A DNA stretch of 53,733 nucleotides, taken from contig NZ_QWUA01000028.1 in assembly GCF_003576525.1 (NCBI RefSeq), forward strand, positions 1-53,733. Direction: 5' to 3'. Shown one piece after another: positions 9,170-18,289 of this stretch; the stretch's first letter is position 1; the number at the start of each line of letters is the position of its first letter. The DNA is from Rummeliibacillus sp. POC4. GTDB lineage: Bacteria; Bacillota; Bacilli; Bacillales_A; Planococcaceae. Both the position numbers and the translations under genes were made by a program. The notes beneath the pieces were generated by a model. The model saw nothing but the letters and a program-made list of their open reading frames with translations. It did no database searches and was not told where the DNA came from.

Positions 9170-10048
9170 ATGAATATAGATAATTTAGAAGCGTTTATGT
9201 ATGTGGTTCATCTAAAAAGTATTCATAAAGCTTCTAAAGCACTGTTTTTATCTCAACCTACAGTAACAGCTCGAATTAAATCATTAGAACGAGAATTAAA
9301 TTCGGAATTGTTTATTCGCCAAGGGAGAAATTTAGTACTTTCATCTCAGGGAAAGGAATTTATCCCTTATGCACAGCAAATTTTACAGACATTAAGGGAA
9401 GGAAAACGTCAACTAAAACATCAGGGTGCCCAAAACGAAATTGTCATTGGTGCTAATGTAATTACATCTCAGTACTTTATTCCACATGCGTTAACTTCGT
9501 GGAAAAAGGAGCATCCACAACTACATTTTAAATTTACGGCAACAACAAACGATGAATTGATTACGAAATTATTAAACCATCAAGTAAATTTTGCTTTTAT
9601 GAGAGCTATACGTGATGAGGGAATCCATCAGGAACCAGTACTAGATAATTCGGTTCGGCTGATTGTTTATCCCGATCATCCATTTATACAAAAACAAAAT
9701 GTGACAGTTAAGGAATTGGCTAAGGAATCCATTGTATTTTTTGAATGTGGAGCTTTTGATTGGGATTTAATTTATAAATTATTTGAAGTGGAAGAAATTG
9801 AGCCGAACATTGAATTTAAAGTAGACCACCTTGAAATAGCGAAGTCATTAATCATAAATAAGCAAAGCATTGGGTTTTTACCATACTTATGTGTAAAAGA
9901 GGAATTAGAGAAAGGGGAGTTATTTGAAGTTGATACGACGCATCTGCTTCAAATTAAGCAGAATGTTTATTTGTCGTATGTTGAAAATGATACCGTAAAT
10001 TTGCTTAGAAGCAGTATTGAAGAATCTGTTAAACAATTCTATACCTAA
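9170..10048 (+). CDS. LysR-family regulator (YtlI-like)
   Basis: A 292-residue LysR-type regulator. Its N-terminal helix-turn-helix includes ASKALFLSQPTVTARIKSLE, followed by a ligand-binding domain. It lies directly upstream of, and in the same direction as, a cluster homologous to the B. subtilis ytmI operon, whose activator YtlI is a LysR protein. The parallel supports the same role here, answering sulfur limitation or an operon-related metabolite. A ribosome site of AAAGGGG type precedes the ATG. Orthology with YtlI is inferred from context and should be tested phylogenetically. Confidence 0.82.
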   Translation: MNIDNLEAFMYVVHLKSIHKASKALFLSQPTVTARIKSLERELNSELFIRQGRNLVLSSQGKEFIPYAQQILQTLREGKRQLKHQGAQNEIVIGANVITSQYFIPHALTSWKKEHPQLHFKFTATTNDELITKLLNHQVNFAFMRAIRDEGIHQEPVLDNSVRLIVYPDHPFIQKQNVTVKELAKESIVFFECGAFDWDLIYKLFEVEEIEPNIEFKVDHLEIAKSLIINKQSIGFLPYLCVKEELEKGELFEVDTTHLLQIKQNVYLSYVENDTVNLLRSSIEESVKQFYT

Positions 10049-10144
10049 ATGATAGAAAATTTTTATCAATCAAAAATTTTTTCTATCAAAAAAAGCCTTG
10101 TTAGCTTTCCTTAGAAATGTTAGGATTATTTTCAATAACAATTT

Positions 10145-10179
10145 CTTATAATTCTTATAAAAATAATAGGTATTATAAG
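10145..10179. promoter_or_regulatory. inverted repeat upstream of the sulfur operon
   Basis: CTTATAA at 10145-10151 (repeated directly at 10154-10160) is matched by TTATAAG at 10173-10179, just before the ribosome site of the first operon gene. The position suits an activator site for the adjacent LysR protein. The A+T-rich background keeps confidence low. Confidence 0.35.
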
Positions 10180-10198
10180 AACAAATGGAGGGATTGGC

Positions 10199-11527
10199 AT
10201 GGCTGAACAAAGAAAAATTAAATTTGGTGCAATCATTCATGGTGTAGGTGGCAATATTTCGGGTTGGAGACATCCAAATGTATCAACCGATGCAAGTGTC
10301 AATTTAGACTTTTATAAACAACAAGCTTTAAAAGCTGAGAAAGGCAAATTCGATTTGGTCTTTATTGCGGATGGTTTGTATATAAACGAACAATCAATTC
10401 CACATTTTTTAAATCGTTTTGAGTCTATCACAATTTTATCAGCGTTGGCGGCGGTTACTTCTAAAATTGGTCTTGTAGGTACAGTATCTACTTCCTATAG
10501 TGAACCTTTTACAATTGCTCGTCAGTTTGCTTCTCTCGATCATATTAGTCAAGGGCGTGCAGGATGGAATGTTGTAACAACACCGCTTGAAAAGACAGCT
10601 TTGAACTACAACAAGACAATTGAAGAACATCCTAACCACGCAAAACGTTATCAAATAGCAGAAGAATATTTGGAAGTTGCGAAGGGTCTATGGGACTCAT
10701 GGGACGATGATGCTTTTGTGGCAGACAAAGAAAACGATATCTTCTTTGATCCAAAAAAATTGCATACTTTAAATCATAAAGGTGAATTCTTCTCTGTTGC
10801 AGGGCCATTAAATATTGCTCGCACTAAGCAAGGGCAACCAGTTATTTTCCAAGCAGGATCTTCAGTAGCTGGGAAGAGATTGGCTGCAAAAGATGCTGAT
10901 GCAGTTTTCACTGGACACCCTACATTAAAGGATGCGCAAAGTTTTTACGAAGATGTAAAAAAACAAGCAGTAGAGTTTGGGCGTAATCCAGATGAAATCG
11001 TGATTTTACCAGGTATAGCACCAATAATCGGTGATACGGATGAAGAGGCAGAGCAAAAATACGAGGAATTAGTGAACTTGGTGTCAATTGATCGAGCACT
11101 AGCATACCTTGGTCGTTATTTCGATCATCATGATTTTACACAATATCCTTTAGATGAACCTTTCCCAGAACTAGGTGAAATCGGTGCAAATAGCTTTAGA
11201 AGCCATACAGATCGTATTAAAAAAGAGGCAAAAGAACAACATTTAACTTTACGCCAAGTAGCGTTAAGAGAAGCAACACCACGTACAGATTTTATAGGAA
11301 CACCTGAAAAAATAGCTGATTTAGTTCAAGAATGGTTTGAACGACGCGGTGCAGATGGTTTTATTGTGGCGTCATCACTTCCTGGCGCATTAGATGATTT
11401 TGTAGATAAAGTAGTACCGATTCTACAACAACGTGGTCTCTATCGAGAAGATTACGAGGCTGATACACTAAGAGGTAATTTGGGATTACCTTTTAAAGAA
11501 AGTCGTTATGTAAAAGAAACGGTATAA
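10199..11527 (+). CDS. FMN-dependent monooxygenase, NtaA/SnaA/DszA type (YtnJ/CmoJ-like)
   Basis: A 442-residue luciferase-like monooxygenase of the NtaA/SnaA/DszA branch. [18 protein letters not shown] near residue 120 and [20 protein letters not shown] near 220 are family signatures. Such enzymes use reduced FMN supplied by a separate reductase, and a flavin reductase gene closes this operon. The B. subtilis counterpart YtnJ (CmoJ) cleaves the S-alkyl group from N-acetyl-S-alkylcysteine. GGAGGG stands six bases before the ATG. It is first in the operon here, whereas in B. subtilis it lies near the end. Confidence 0.87.
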   Translation: MAEQRKIKFGAIIHGVGGNISGWRHPNVSTDASVNLDFYKQQALKAEKGKFDLVFIADGLYINEQSIPHFLNRFESITILSALAAVTSKIGLVGTVSTSYSEPFTIARQFASLDHISQGRAGWNVVTTPLEKTALNYNKTIEEHPNHAKRYQIAEEYLEVAKGLWDSWDDDAFVADKENDIFFDPKKLHTLNHKGEFFSVAGPLNIARTKQGQPVIFQAGSSVAGKRLAAKDADAVFTGHPTLKDAQSFYEDVKKQAVEFGRNPDEIVILPGIAPIIGDTDEEAEQKYEELVNLVSIDRALAYLGRYFDHHDFTQYPLDEPFPELGEIGANSFRSHTDRIKKEAKEQHLTLRQVALREATPRTDFIGTPEKIADLVQEWFERRGADGFIVASSLPGALDDFVDKVVPILQQRGLYREDYEADTLRGNLGLPFKESRYVKETV

Positions 11528-11588
11528 ATTTTTTATCTTTAAAACCTAGTTAACTAGTAAATATACTAATAAATAAGGAGGGAACTAA

Positions 11589-12602
11589 ATGGGGTATAAA
11601 TTAGGTATTTTAGATCAAAGTCCGGTAATTGAAAACTTATCGAATTATGGGATTCTGCAAAGAACTGTCCAATTAGCACAGAAAGCTGAAAAGTGGGGAT
11701 ACGAAAGATTTTGGGTGTCTGAGCATCATAACTCTGAAGATGTACTTGGGTCTGCTCCTGAGATACTAGTCCCTTATCTTTTGGCAAAAACAAATACAAT
11801 TCGCATTGGATCTGGTGGCGTAATGCTTCAACATTATAGTCCATATAAAGTGGCTGAAGCTTTTCAAGTGTTAGCTACATTAGAACCAAGACGTGTAGAT
11901 TTAGGTGTTGGCAAAGGGCCAGGTGGATTACCTTTATCAACAAAGGCTTTGCAATATGGCACAGTTAATACAGGAGAGGATTTCGAGGAACGTCTAACAT
12001 TTCTTCAACAAATCCTTCAAGAAAGAGTCCCAGCAAATCATCCACTTGCTGGGATTAAAGCAACACCTAAACCACCTGTACAACAAGAGTTAATATTATT
12101 AGGGGCTAGCCCGAACAGTGCTCGATTAGCTAATAAGTTAGGCGTTACATTCTCGTTTGCCAGTTTCTTTAATAGTGATGATCGTAGTCTAGCAGAAGCA
12201 ACTGAAGCGTATAAAGAAAACAATAAAGATGGTCGTTTTATCTTAGCAGTTTCAGTTATTGCAGCACTTACAAGTGAAGAAGCTAAACGCCTTGCTGGAC
12301 AGCAGAAGCTTGTTAAAGTCCATTTGAAAAGTGGTAGGGTATTAACCCTTCAAAATGAAGAAGCAGCAGAAAAGTTTGGTAAAGAGTCTGGAGAAGAATA
12401 TGAAGTGAAAGTACATCAGGCAAATTTTATAGCAGGTTCACCAACCGAAGTAAAAGAAGAGTTAGACCGCTTACATCATCAATATGGAGTAGATGAATTT
12501 ATCATCCACACACCAGTTAAGGATGACCAAGCAAGAATTCTTTCTTATAAATTATTAAGCCCTAATACATTGTTTGCCACTAAAGAAACGATTTCGCTGT
12601 AG
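11589..12602 (+). CDS. luciferase-like monooxygenase (YtmO-like)
   Basis: A 337-residue class I luciferase-like flavin enzyme. It has an N-terminal LGILDQSPV segment, WVSEHHN near residue 43, IRIGSGGVMLQHYSPYKVAE and RVDLGVGKGPGG. It matches YtmO of the B. subtilis ytmI cluster, assigned to sulfur-compound oxidation, though its exact reaction is less clear than that of YtnJ. AAGGAGG is well placed before the ATG. It sits 61 bases after the YtnJ-like gene, so both monooxygenases probably share one transcript and one FMNH2 supply. Confidence 0.87.
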   Translation: MGYKLGILDQSPVIENLSNYGILQRTVQLAQKAEKWGYERFWVSEHHNSEDVLGSAPEILVPYLLAKTNTIRIGSGGVMLQHYSPYKVAEAFQVLATLEPRRVDLGVGKGPGGLPLSTKALQYGTVNTGEDFEERLTFLQQILQERVPANHPLAGIKATPKPPVQQELILLGASPNSARLANKLGVTFSFASFFNSDDRSLAEATEAYKENNKDGRFILAVSVIAALTSEEAKRLAGQQKLVKVHLKSGRVLTLQNEEAAEKFGKESGEEYEVKVHQANFIAGSPTEVKEELDRLHHQYGVDEFIIHTPVKDDQARILSYKLLSPNTLFATKETISL

Positions 12603-12634
12603 TCAAGAAATTTTCAGGATAAAGGAGGGGGACT

Positions 12635-13387
12635 ATGATCGAAATTGAAGGGCTAAAAAAGAAGTTTGGGCATAATGAAGTACTAAAAGGAATCAATATG
12701 CATGTTGAAAAAGGAGAAATTATCTCAATATTAGGGCCAAGTGGTTCAGGGAAAACAACACTTTTAAGATGCCTTAACTATTTAGAGAGTCCTGATGAAG
12801 GCCAAATTGTGATCGATGATGTGTTAATAAATGCACACAAAGTAAACAAAAAAGACATCTATCAATTGAGAAAAAAGTCTGCAATGGTATTCCAAGCTTA
12901 TAATTTATTCCAACATAAAACTGTATTACAAAATGTAATGGAAGGACTTGTTGTAGTGCAAAAAAAGAGCGTCAACGAAGCTAAAGAAAAGGCGCTTGAA
13001 GTTTTGCAGAAAGTCGGGCTAAAAAATAAAATCGATGCATATCCCAGTCAATTGTCGGGAGGACAACAGCAACGTGTTGGAATTGCAAGAGCACTTGCCT
13101 TGAATCCAGAAGTTATTTTATTTGATGAACCAACTTCGGCACTTGACCCTGAATTAGTTGGGGAAGTATTAGAGGTTATTGCCAAAATTGCTCGAGAAGG
13201 AAAGACAATGATTATTGTGACCCATGAGATGAATTTTGCTAGAGAAATATCTGACAGAATTATTTTTATGGATAACGGTGTTGTAATTGAAGAAGGGATT
13301 CCACAACAAATTTTTACAGAGCAAAAAGAAGAACGAACTAGACAGTTCTTAAAGCGAATGACACCTGAATTAGATTATTCCATATAA
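12635..13387 (+). CDS. tcyN: amino-acid ABC transporter ATPase (TcyN-like)
   Basis: A 250-residue ABC ATPase of the polar amino-acid family. Walker A is GPSGSGKTT, the Q-loop lies in MVFQAYNLF, the signature is LSGGQQQR, Walker B is [12 protein letters not shown] and the switch histidine is in VTHEM. It would energise import of cystine, S-methylcysteine or other sulfur amino acids through the two permeases encoded downstream. The assignment to TcyN rests on family plus cluster context. AAAGGAGGGGG precedes the start. Confidence 0.88.
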   Translation: MIEIEGLKKKFGHNEVLKGINMHVEKGEIISILGPSGSGKTTLLRCLNYLESPDEGQIVIDDVLINAHKVNKKDIYQLRKKSAMVFQAYNLFQHKTVLQNVMEGLVVVQKKSVNEAKEKALEVLQKVGLKNKIDAYPSQLSGGQQQRVGIARALALNPEVILFDEPTSALDPELVGEVLEVIAKIAREGKTMIIVTHEMNFAREISDRIIFMDNGVVIEEGIPQQIFTEQKEERTRQFLKRMTPELDYSI

Positions 13388-13505
13388 AATCTAGAAAAAT
13401 TAACACTACTACTACAAGGATTCTTTTATACGGATAAATATAGTACTTTTCAACAATATATCCTTGTAAACTTACAGGGATAATAAAAATAAGGAGACAA
13501 AACAA

Positions 13506-14324
13506 ATGAAAAATATTAAAAAACTTTGGTTCGCAGCTATGATTTCCTCAATTGCTTTATTAGGGGCATGCTCTTCTGAAGCAAAATCAGATGAAAAAGA
13601 AAAGGAGAGTTCTTCCAAAGTTCAAACAATTGTTGTTGGAACAGGTACACAATTCCCAAATGTTTGCTTTATCGATAAAAATGGTAAGTTGACTGGTTAT
13701 GATGTTGAAATTGTACGAGAAATCGACAAAAAGCTTCCAGAATATAAATTTAAGTTTAAAACGATGGAGTTCTCAAATCTGTTATTAAGCTTACAAACAA
13801 AAAAAATTGATTTAATCGCACATCAGATGGAAGTCAATAAGGAAAGGCAGGAAAAGTTCTTATTCAATAAAGAACCCTATAATGTATTCCCGCTAAAAGT
13901 AACTGTTTTTAAGGAAAACAGTGATATAAAATCTATTAATGATTTAAAAGGTAAAAAAGTAAGTGTGACAGCAACGAGTAATTCTGCCGTATTTATTGAG
14001 GATTACAATAAAAAACACAATTTAGGAGCAAAAATTGTGTATGGATCTAGTTCAGCTGATAGCAATGAACAATTGAAAAAAGGAAGAATTGATGCACTTA
14101 TTTCAACTCCATTTGCAGTAGATTTCAATAATAAGCAGGCAGATGCGCAACAAAAGGTTGTTGGCGATGCATTATTAAATTATAAAGTATATTTCTTATT
14201 AAATAAAGATGAAACAACTCTTTCCAATCGAATTGATGAAGCTCTAAAAGAGTTGAAAAACGAGGGGGTTGTTAGTAAGTTAAGTAAAAAATGGCTTGGT
14301 GCTGATTATTCAGTTGAGTTTTAA
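13506..14324 (+). CDS. sulfur amino-acid ABC transporter binding lipoprotein (TcyJ/TcyK-like)
   Basis: A 272-residue solute-binding lipoprotein. It has a basic N-terminus, a hydrophobic stretch and the lipobox LGAC with Cys22, then an acidic linker and a family 3 binding domain (GKLTGYDVEIVREI near 60-75). It would capture the substrate outside the membrane for TcyLMN. B. subtilis has two such proteins (TcyJ and TcyK); here there is one, and I cannot say which it matches better. Confidence 0.86.
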   Translation: MKNIKKLWFAAMISSIALLGACSSEAKSDEKEKESSSKVQTIVVGTGTQFPNVCFIDKNGKLTGYDVEIVREIDKKLPEYKFKFKTMEFSNLLLSLQTKKIDLIAHQMEVNKERQEKFLFNKEPYNVFPLKVTVFKENSDIKSINDLKGKKVSVTATSNSAVFIEDYNKKHNLGAKIVYGSSSADSNEQLKKGRIDALISTPFAVDFNNKQADAQQKVVGDALLNYKVYFLLNKDETTLSNRIDEALKELKNEGVVSKLSKKWLGADYSVEF

Positions 14325-14358
14325 AATCATAGAGTAAGCTCTAAAGGGAGGCAAGTAA

Positions 14359-15063
14359 ATGGGTAAAGCATTTGATCCTATCTTAATCATTGAGTTCCTT
14401 CCTACGTTAATAAAATACTTAGGTGTTACATTAGAAATTGTATTTTTCTCAATGATTTTTGGAACAATCATAGGAATAATTGTAGCTTTACCAAAGCTCT
14501 TTCATATTCCAATAGTAAGACAAATTGTTACGTTGTACATTTCATTTATAAGAGGGACACCTATTCTAATTCAACTTTTTCTTGTTTACTATGGGTTACC
14601 AGCGCTTTTAAGTATATGGAATATCGATATTACTAGAATGGATGCACTCTATTTTGTAATTATTACGTATTCACTAAGCCACGGTGCTATTTTTGCAGAG
14701 ATTTTCCGTGGTGCAATTCAAGCTATTGACATTGGACAGACTGAAGCAGCCTATTCAATTGGTATGAAACCTCTCCAAAGTTTTTTTAGAATTGTTTTAC
14801 CACAAGCTATTCGAATTGCATTTCCTAACATGGCCAATTCAATTATTGGCTCTCTAAAGGATACTTCGTTAGCTTTCACTATTGGTGTGATGGATATGAT
14901 GGGTAGAGGTGAAACTCTAATCTCTTCGACAGCCCATGCGTTAGAGGTATATATATCATTATCGATTGTATATTATGTAATCGTGCTGGTATTTGAAAAA
15001 ATATTTAAAATTTCTGAGAGATATTTTAATCGCTATCAACCTCATGGAATCTCTTCTATTTAG
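14359..15063 (+). CDS. tcyL: amino-acid ABC transporter permease (TcyL-like)
   Basis: A 234-residue HisM-type inner-membrane permease with about five helices. The EAA loop is IGQTEAAYSIGM followed by FFRIVLPQAIRIAFPN, which docks the ATPase. FIRGTPILIQLFLVYYGLP is the usual early family motif. It is read 34 bases after the binding protein and just before a second permease, so the two likely form a heterodimer. Confidence 0.87.
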   Translation: MGKAFDPILIIEFLPTLIKYLGVTLEIVFFSMIFGTIIGIIVALPKLFHIPIVRQIVTLYISFIRGTPILIQLFLVYYGLPALLSIWNIDITRMDALYFVIITYSLSHGAIFAEIFRGAIQAIDIGQTEAAYSIGMKPLQSFFRIVLPQAIRIAFPNMANSIIGSLKDTSLAFTIGVMDMMGRGETLISSTAHALEVYISLSIVYYVIVLVFEKIFKISERYFNRYQPHGISSI

Positions 15064-15077
15064 TAAGGGGGAATAGT

Positions 15078-15785
15078 ATGACTATTGACTATTCATTTAT
15101 ATGGGTTGCCTTTAAGGAAATTCTAAAGGCAGTTCCTTTAACTTTAGTTTTAACATTTGTACCGATTGTCATAGGTTTTCTAATAGGTTTAGCTGTGGCT
15201 TTGATAAGAGCATATAATATAAAGTTTTTAAGTCAAATTGCTAATTTCTATGTCTCATTTTTTAGAGGAACACCTGCAATTATGCACATTATGGTGATTT
15301 ATTTTGGATTTCCTATTCTCTTGGATTACCTCATCAAGGTATTCAATTTGCCATTCCAATCCAATAATGTACCAATTGTATTATTTGTTATCACAGCATT
15401 AACCCTGACAGCAGGATCTTACTTGTCTGAAATTATACGTTCTGGTATTTCAAGTGTTTCAAAAGGTCAAATTGAAGCAGCTTATACAATAGGGATGAAT
15501 ACATTTCAGGTTGTAAAAAGAATTGTATTACCACAGGCATTAGCTCAATCTGTCCCGAATATAACAAATCTTATTATTGGATTTTTGCATACAACGTCCA
15601 TTGCATTTCTCGTTTCTCAAAAGGAAATCACGGGTGCTGCTAATATAGTAGCTTCAAAGAATTTGAAATTCTTAGAGGCTTTTATAGCTGCAGGTATTAT
15701 TTATTGGGTAATTACTTTGATAATTGAAGCTTTATTATATTTCATGGAAAAGAAAGCGAAATCTTATAGTAGAAATGCGTTTTGA
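15078..15785 (+). CDS. tcyM: amino-acid ABC transporter permease (TcyM-like)
   Basis: A 235-residue permease of the same family, with FFRGTPAIMHIMVIYFGFP and the EAA loop KGQIEAAYTIGM followed by VVKRIVLPQALAQSVPN. It starts 14 bases after the first permease gene behind AAGGGGG. It pairs with TcyL to form the channel of the sulfur amino-acid importer. Confidence 0.87.
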   Translation: MTIDYSFIWVAFKEILKAVPLTLVLTFVPIVIGFLIGLAVALIRAYNIKFLSQIANFYVSFFRGTPAIMHIMVIYFGFPILLDYLIKVFNLPFQSNNVPIVLFVITALTLTAGSYLSEIIRSGISSVSKGQIEAAYTIGMNTFQVVKRIVLPQALAQSVPNITNLIIGFLHTTSIAFLVSQKEITGAANIVASKNLKFLEAFIAAGIIYWVITLIIEALLYFMEKKAKSYSRNAF

Positions 15786-15826
15786 GTTTGATAATAACAA
15801 TATATATCGGAAAAGGAGGGGGCTTC

Positions 15827-16345
15827 ATGGGGGAAGTTATTACAATTGGTCTATTATCTGAAGAAGATAAAGAGGCTACACGCAACGTTCTAGTTGCCAG
15901 CTATGAACAGTTTAAAAATAGTTATACGAACATAGAAGATTACTACACATATATTGGCGAAATTAAAGAATCATTGGATAATCCAAATTTAGACCGAGTA
16001 TTAGTAGCAAAAAGTGGTGACGAAGTTTTAGGAACGTTACAGCTTTTCCTTTCATCTGAAATGGCATATGGACGACCAGAAATAGAAATCCATGCGCCGA
16101 TCGTACGCTTATTGGGTGTACATCCATCAGCAAGGGGAAAGGGAATAGCAAGAAAACTCTTAGCAGAAAGTATTGACTATGCAAAACAACTTGGAGCTAC
16201 CAGTCTCTATTTGCATACAACAGATAAAATGTCGGATGCAATTCGTTTATATGAAGGATTAGGTTTTCAACGGGATCAAGAAAAAGAATTTTTAAAATAC
16301 GACTTTTTAGTCAAATGTTATCGATTTGACATAGAAAGCATCTAG
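15827..16345 (+). CDS. GNAT N-acetyltransferase (YtmI-like)
   Basis: A 172-residue GNAT protein. The acetyl-CoA pyrophosphate-binding motif is LGVHPSARGKGIARKLL near residues 87-103, followed by the YLHTTDKMSDAIRLYEGLGF motif region. In the ytmI cluster this enzyme N-acetylates S-alkylcysteines before dealkylation. ATG 15827 follows AAAGGAGGGG; an upstream TTG at 15782 would overlap the permease gene and precede this ribosome site. N-acetylation here implies that a deacetylase exists elsewhere in the genome. Confidence 0.87.
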   Translation: MGEVITIGLLSEEDKEATRNVLVASYEQFKNSYTNIEDYYTYIGEIKESLDNPNLDRVLVAKSGDEVLGTLQLFLSSEMAYGRPEIEIHAPIVRLLGVHPSARGKGIARKLLAESIDYAKQLGATSLYLHTTDKMSDAIRLYEGLGFQRDQEKEFLKYDFLVKCYRFDIESI

Positions 16346-16403
16346 TACTTATCTAAGTTTGTTTTCGATAATAAAAACTTTTTTTGAATGGAGGAATTTT
16401 TAA

Positions 16404-16685
16404 ATGGCACAAGAATTATCAATAGTAGTGTGGGCAAAAGATGGATGCAGTTATTGCAAAGAGGTAAAAGAGTATTTATCAGAGCAAAATTTAGATTACC
16501 AAGTGATTGATGTAACAAATCACGATGAATTAAGAGATATTCTAGATATAAAATATGGCGTTCGTCATGTTCCAGTTGTTGAACTTGGAGTCAACGATCA
16601 ATATCAAGGCGTAACGGAAGTGGGAATTGAACATTTACAAGAAGCGTTAAACAAAGTAAATAAAGTTATCCAACAACAAGTGTGA
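16404..16685 (+). CDS. glutaredoxin-like redox protein (YtnI-like)
   Basis: A 93-residue thioredoxin-fold protein with the redox motif Cys15-Ser-Tyr-Cys18 (KDGCSYCKEV) and a cis-proline in VRHVPVVELG. It resembles glutaredoxins and YtnI of the B. subtilis ytmI cluster. A role as thiol reductant or partner of the monooxygenase pathway is inferred from its constant association with these genes. TGGAGGA precedes the ATG. Confidence 0.85.
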   Translation: MAQELSIVVWAKDGCSYCKEVKEYLSEQNLDYQVIDVTNHDELRDILDIKYGVRHVPVVELGVNDQYQGVTEVGIEHLQEALNKVNKVIQQQV

Positions 16686-16768
16686 TGTTTAAGTTAGCGT
16701 TTTGGACGGGAAAATTAGTCTATAACGGGACAAATTTATTCAATATTTATAATTTTAAGAAAAATGTA

Positions 16769-16797
16769 TTGTAAAGAGGATATTCTAATATTATAGA
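16769..16797 (+). promoter_or_regulatory. possible internal sigma-A promoter before flavin reductase gene
   Basis: TTGTAA (16769-16774), a 17-base spacer and TATAGA (16792-16797) lie 28 bases upstream of the flavin reductase start. This is in the 139-base gap after the YtnI-like gene, the longest gap in the operon. Spacing is ideal but the hexamers are imperfect. Confidence 0.35.
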
Positions 16798-16824
16798 ATA
16801 AACCCTAGAAGGGAAGATCTTTGA

Positions 16825-17316
16825 ATGACTCAACAAGATGATTTTAAGAAAGCATTAGGAAATTATCCAACAGGTGTAACGGTTGTGACCACCGTTAATC
16901 AAGAGAATAATCCAGTTGGTTTAACGGTTAATTCGTTTGCTTCTGTGTCATTAGATCCATTGTTAATTCTTTGGTCGATTGATAAAAGATCGAAGTCCTT
17001 ATCTGATTTTACTAATAGTAAGAAATTTGCAGTCAATATTTTGGCAAGTGATCAAGAAAAGCTTTGCTTCCTTTTCTCAAGTAGGGAAGTAAATCGCTTC
17101 GGACAATGTGAATGGCAACGTTCAGAAAGCCAATTGCCAATTTTAGCAAATGTAGCGTCAGTATTAGAATGTGAAACCGTTCAAGAAATAGAAGCTGGGG
17201 ATCATGTTATTTTGATAGGGAAAGTTCATCGAATTGTGAATGCTGATAAGGCACCGTTACTTTATCATCAAAGGAGTGTAGGAGGAATTCCTAAAACATT
17301 CTATCAAGCAACTTAA
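16825..17316 (+). CDS. flavin reductase (HpaC/RutF-like)
   Basis: A 163-residue FMN-binding split-barrel flavin reductase. It has the starting segment LGNYPTGVTVVTT, GLTVNSFASVSLDPLLILWSI, and the C-terminal GDHVILIGKVHRI. It uses NAD(P)H to make reduced FMN for two-component monooxygenases and so would serve the two luciferase-like enzymes of this operon. B. subtilis has the flavokinase gene ribR at a comparable place, so a different solution to the flavin supply is seen here. The start is supported by GAAGGGAAG about ten bases upstream. Confidence 0.87.
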   Translation: MTQQDDFKKALGNYPTGVTVVTTVNQENNPVGLTVNSFASVSLDPLLILWSIDKRSKSLSDFTNSKKFAVNILASDQEKLCFLFSSREVNRFGQCEWQRSESQLPILANVASVLECETVQEIEAGDHVILIGKVHRIVNADKAPLLYHQRSVGGIPKTFYQAT

Positions 17317-17333
17317 ATGGGTAGGGTAAACTG

Positions 17334-17372
17334 CAAACAACTAAGTGATTGGGTTGTTTGTGGTTTATTTTT
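17334..17372 (+). terminator. terminator of the sulfur operon
   Basis: CAAACAAC (17334-17341) pairs with GTTGTTTG (17353-17360), and flanking AAAC/GTTT extends the stem before a T-rich stretch. It ends the operon just before the convergent HD-domain gene. Confidence 0.75.
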
Positions 17373-17395
17373 GGGTAAAATAAAAAAGCATTGCC

Positions 17396-18037
17396 TTATT
17401 TGGAAGGCTTAGCTTCAGTTAAAACTTCTTTAGTCAATGCAGTAATATCAACGGGTGTTTTTTCCGTTATGACATCTGCTAAAATAGTGTTTTTAAAGTA
17501 ATTCACACTCGAAGGTAGCGGAATAACAAGTAATTTCTTTAATGCCTCTTGATACATACTGACGAACTCTTTGTCGGAATTGCCTCGTTTTAGCTCTGCA
17601 AATGCCTCATAGAAAAGATCCAGTTTATCTGCAAATTCTAATAAGCGCCCTTCAATCGTTGCGTCTTTTCCTTCTTTCATACGATCAAAGAAGACTTCTT
17701 GAAATTCTTCAGGAATTTCGTTAAAAATGAATTTCTCCATCATTTTTTCTTCTACATGAGAAATCATTTGCTTTAGCTCAGGTGACGCATGCTTTACGGG
17801 TGTTTTAATATCACCGATAAATACTTCTGCAAAATCATGGTTAATCGTTTTTTCATATAGCGATTTCCAATCAATAATCGAGCCGTTCATTTCTTCAATG
17901 GTTCCAAAAAACATAGCGTATTGTGAGACTTTCCAAGAGTGTGCGGCCACATTATGTTCTTCAAATTTGAAGCGACCAGGGCAACGAATAATACGCTCTA
18001 AATCATTTAAACTTGTAAAAAATTTATGAATACCTAT
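17396..18037 (-). CDS. YfbR-like HD-domain phosphohydrolase with probable AUA start
   Basis: A 213-residue HD-domain protein related to the 5'-deoxynucleotidase YfbR. When read from the ATA at 18035-18037, the metal residues are His33, His67-Asp68 and Asp137. These match the numbering of the E. coli enzyme and keep the conserved N-terminal segment ending in RCPGRFKFEEHN. Upstream of the ATA is AAAGGAGAGG at optimal spacing. The next standard start, a GTG ending at 17950, removes 29 residues up to just before His33 and has no ribosome site. I therefore call the long form. Alternatives are a damaged start codon (ATG to ATA) or a sequencing error. It is convergent with the sulfur operon. Confidence 0.8.
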   Translation of the reverse strand: MGIHKFFTSLNDLERIIRCPGRFKFEEHNVAAHSWKVSQYAMFFGTIEEMNGSIIDWKSLYEKTINHDFAEVFIGDIKTPVKHASPELKQMISHVEEKMMEKFIFNEIPEEFQEVFFDRMKEGKDATIEGRLLEFADKLDLFYEAFAELKRGNSDKEFVSMYQEALKKLLVIPLPSSVNYFKNTILADVITEKTPVDITALTKEVLTEAKPSK

Positions 18038-18289
18038 AAAAATCCTCTCCTTTAAATACTTTTATCTATTGTATGCTACTTTATCAAGAATGTGACTAGG
18101 CTGTCCACTAATATCTTCTTGATAGGTGTATTATATAATACATTTTGTTCTCAGACTGCCTTTTTACAAAGAACACAAGCTATCTTTACTTTGGATTTAC
18201 AAATCCTAATTCACTTATTTGTCGATTGCTTGTATATCGCATTTCCTATATTGTTAAAGTAAGAAATATACGTAAAAGGAAGCTTATCA

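Noticed and set aside
10052-10088. A+T-rich hairpin after the YtlI-like gene, possibly a terminator
   Set aside because: Stem is all A-T with a mismatch, and no T run follows on the coding strand. It could equally be part of the promoter region.
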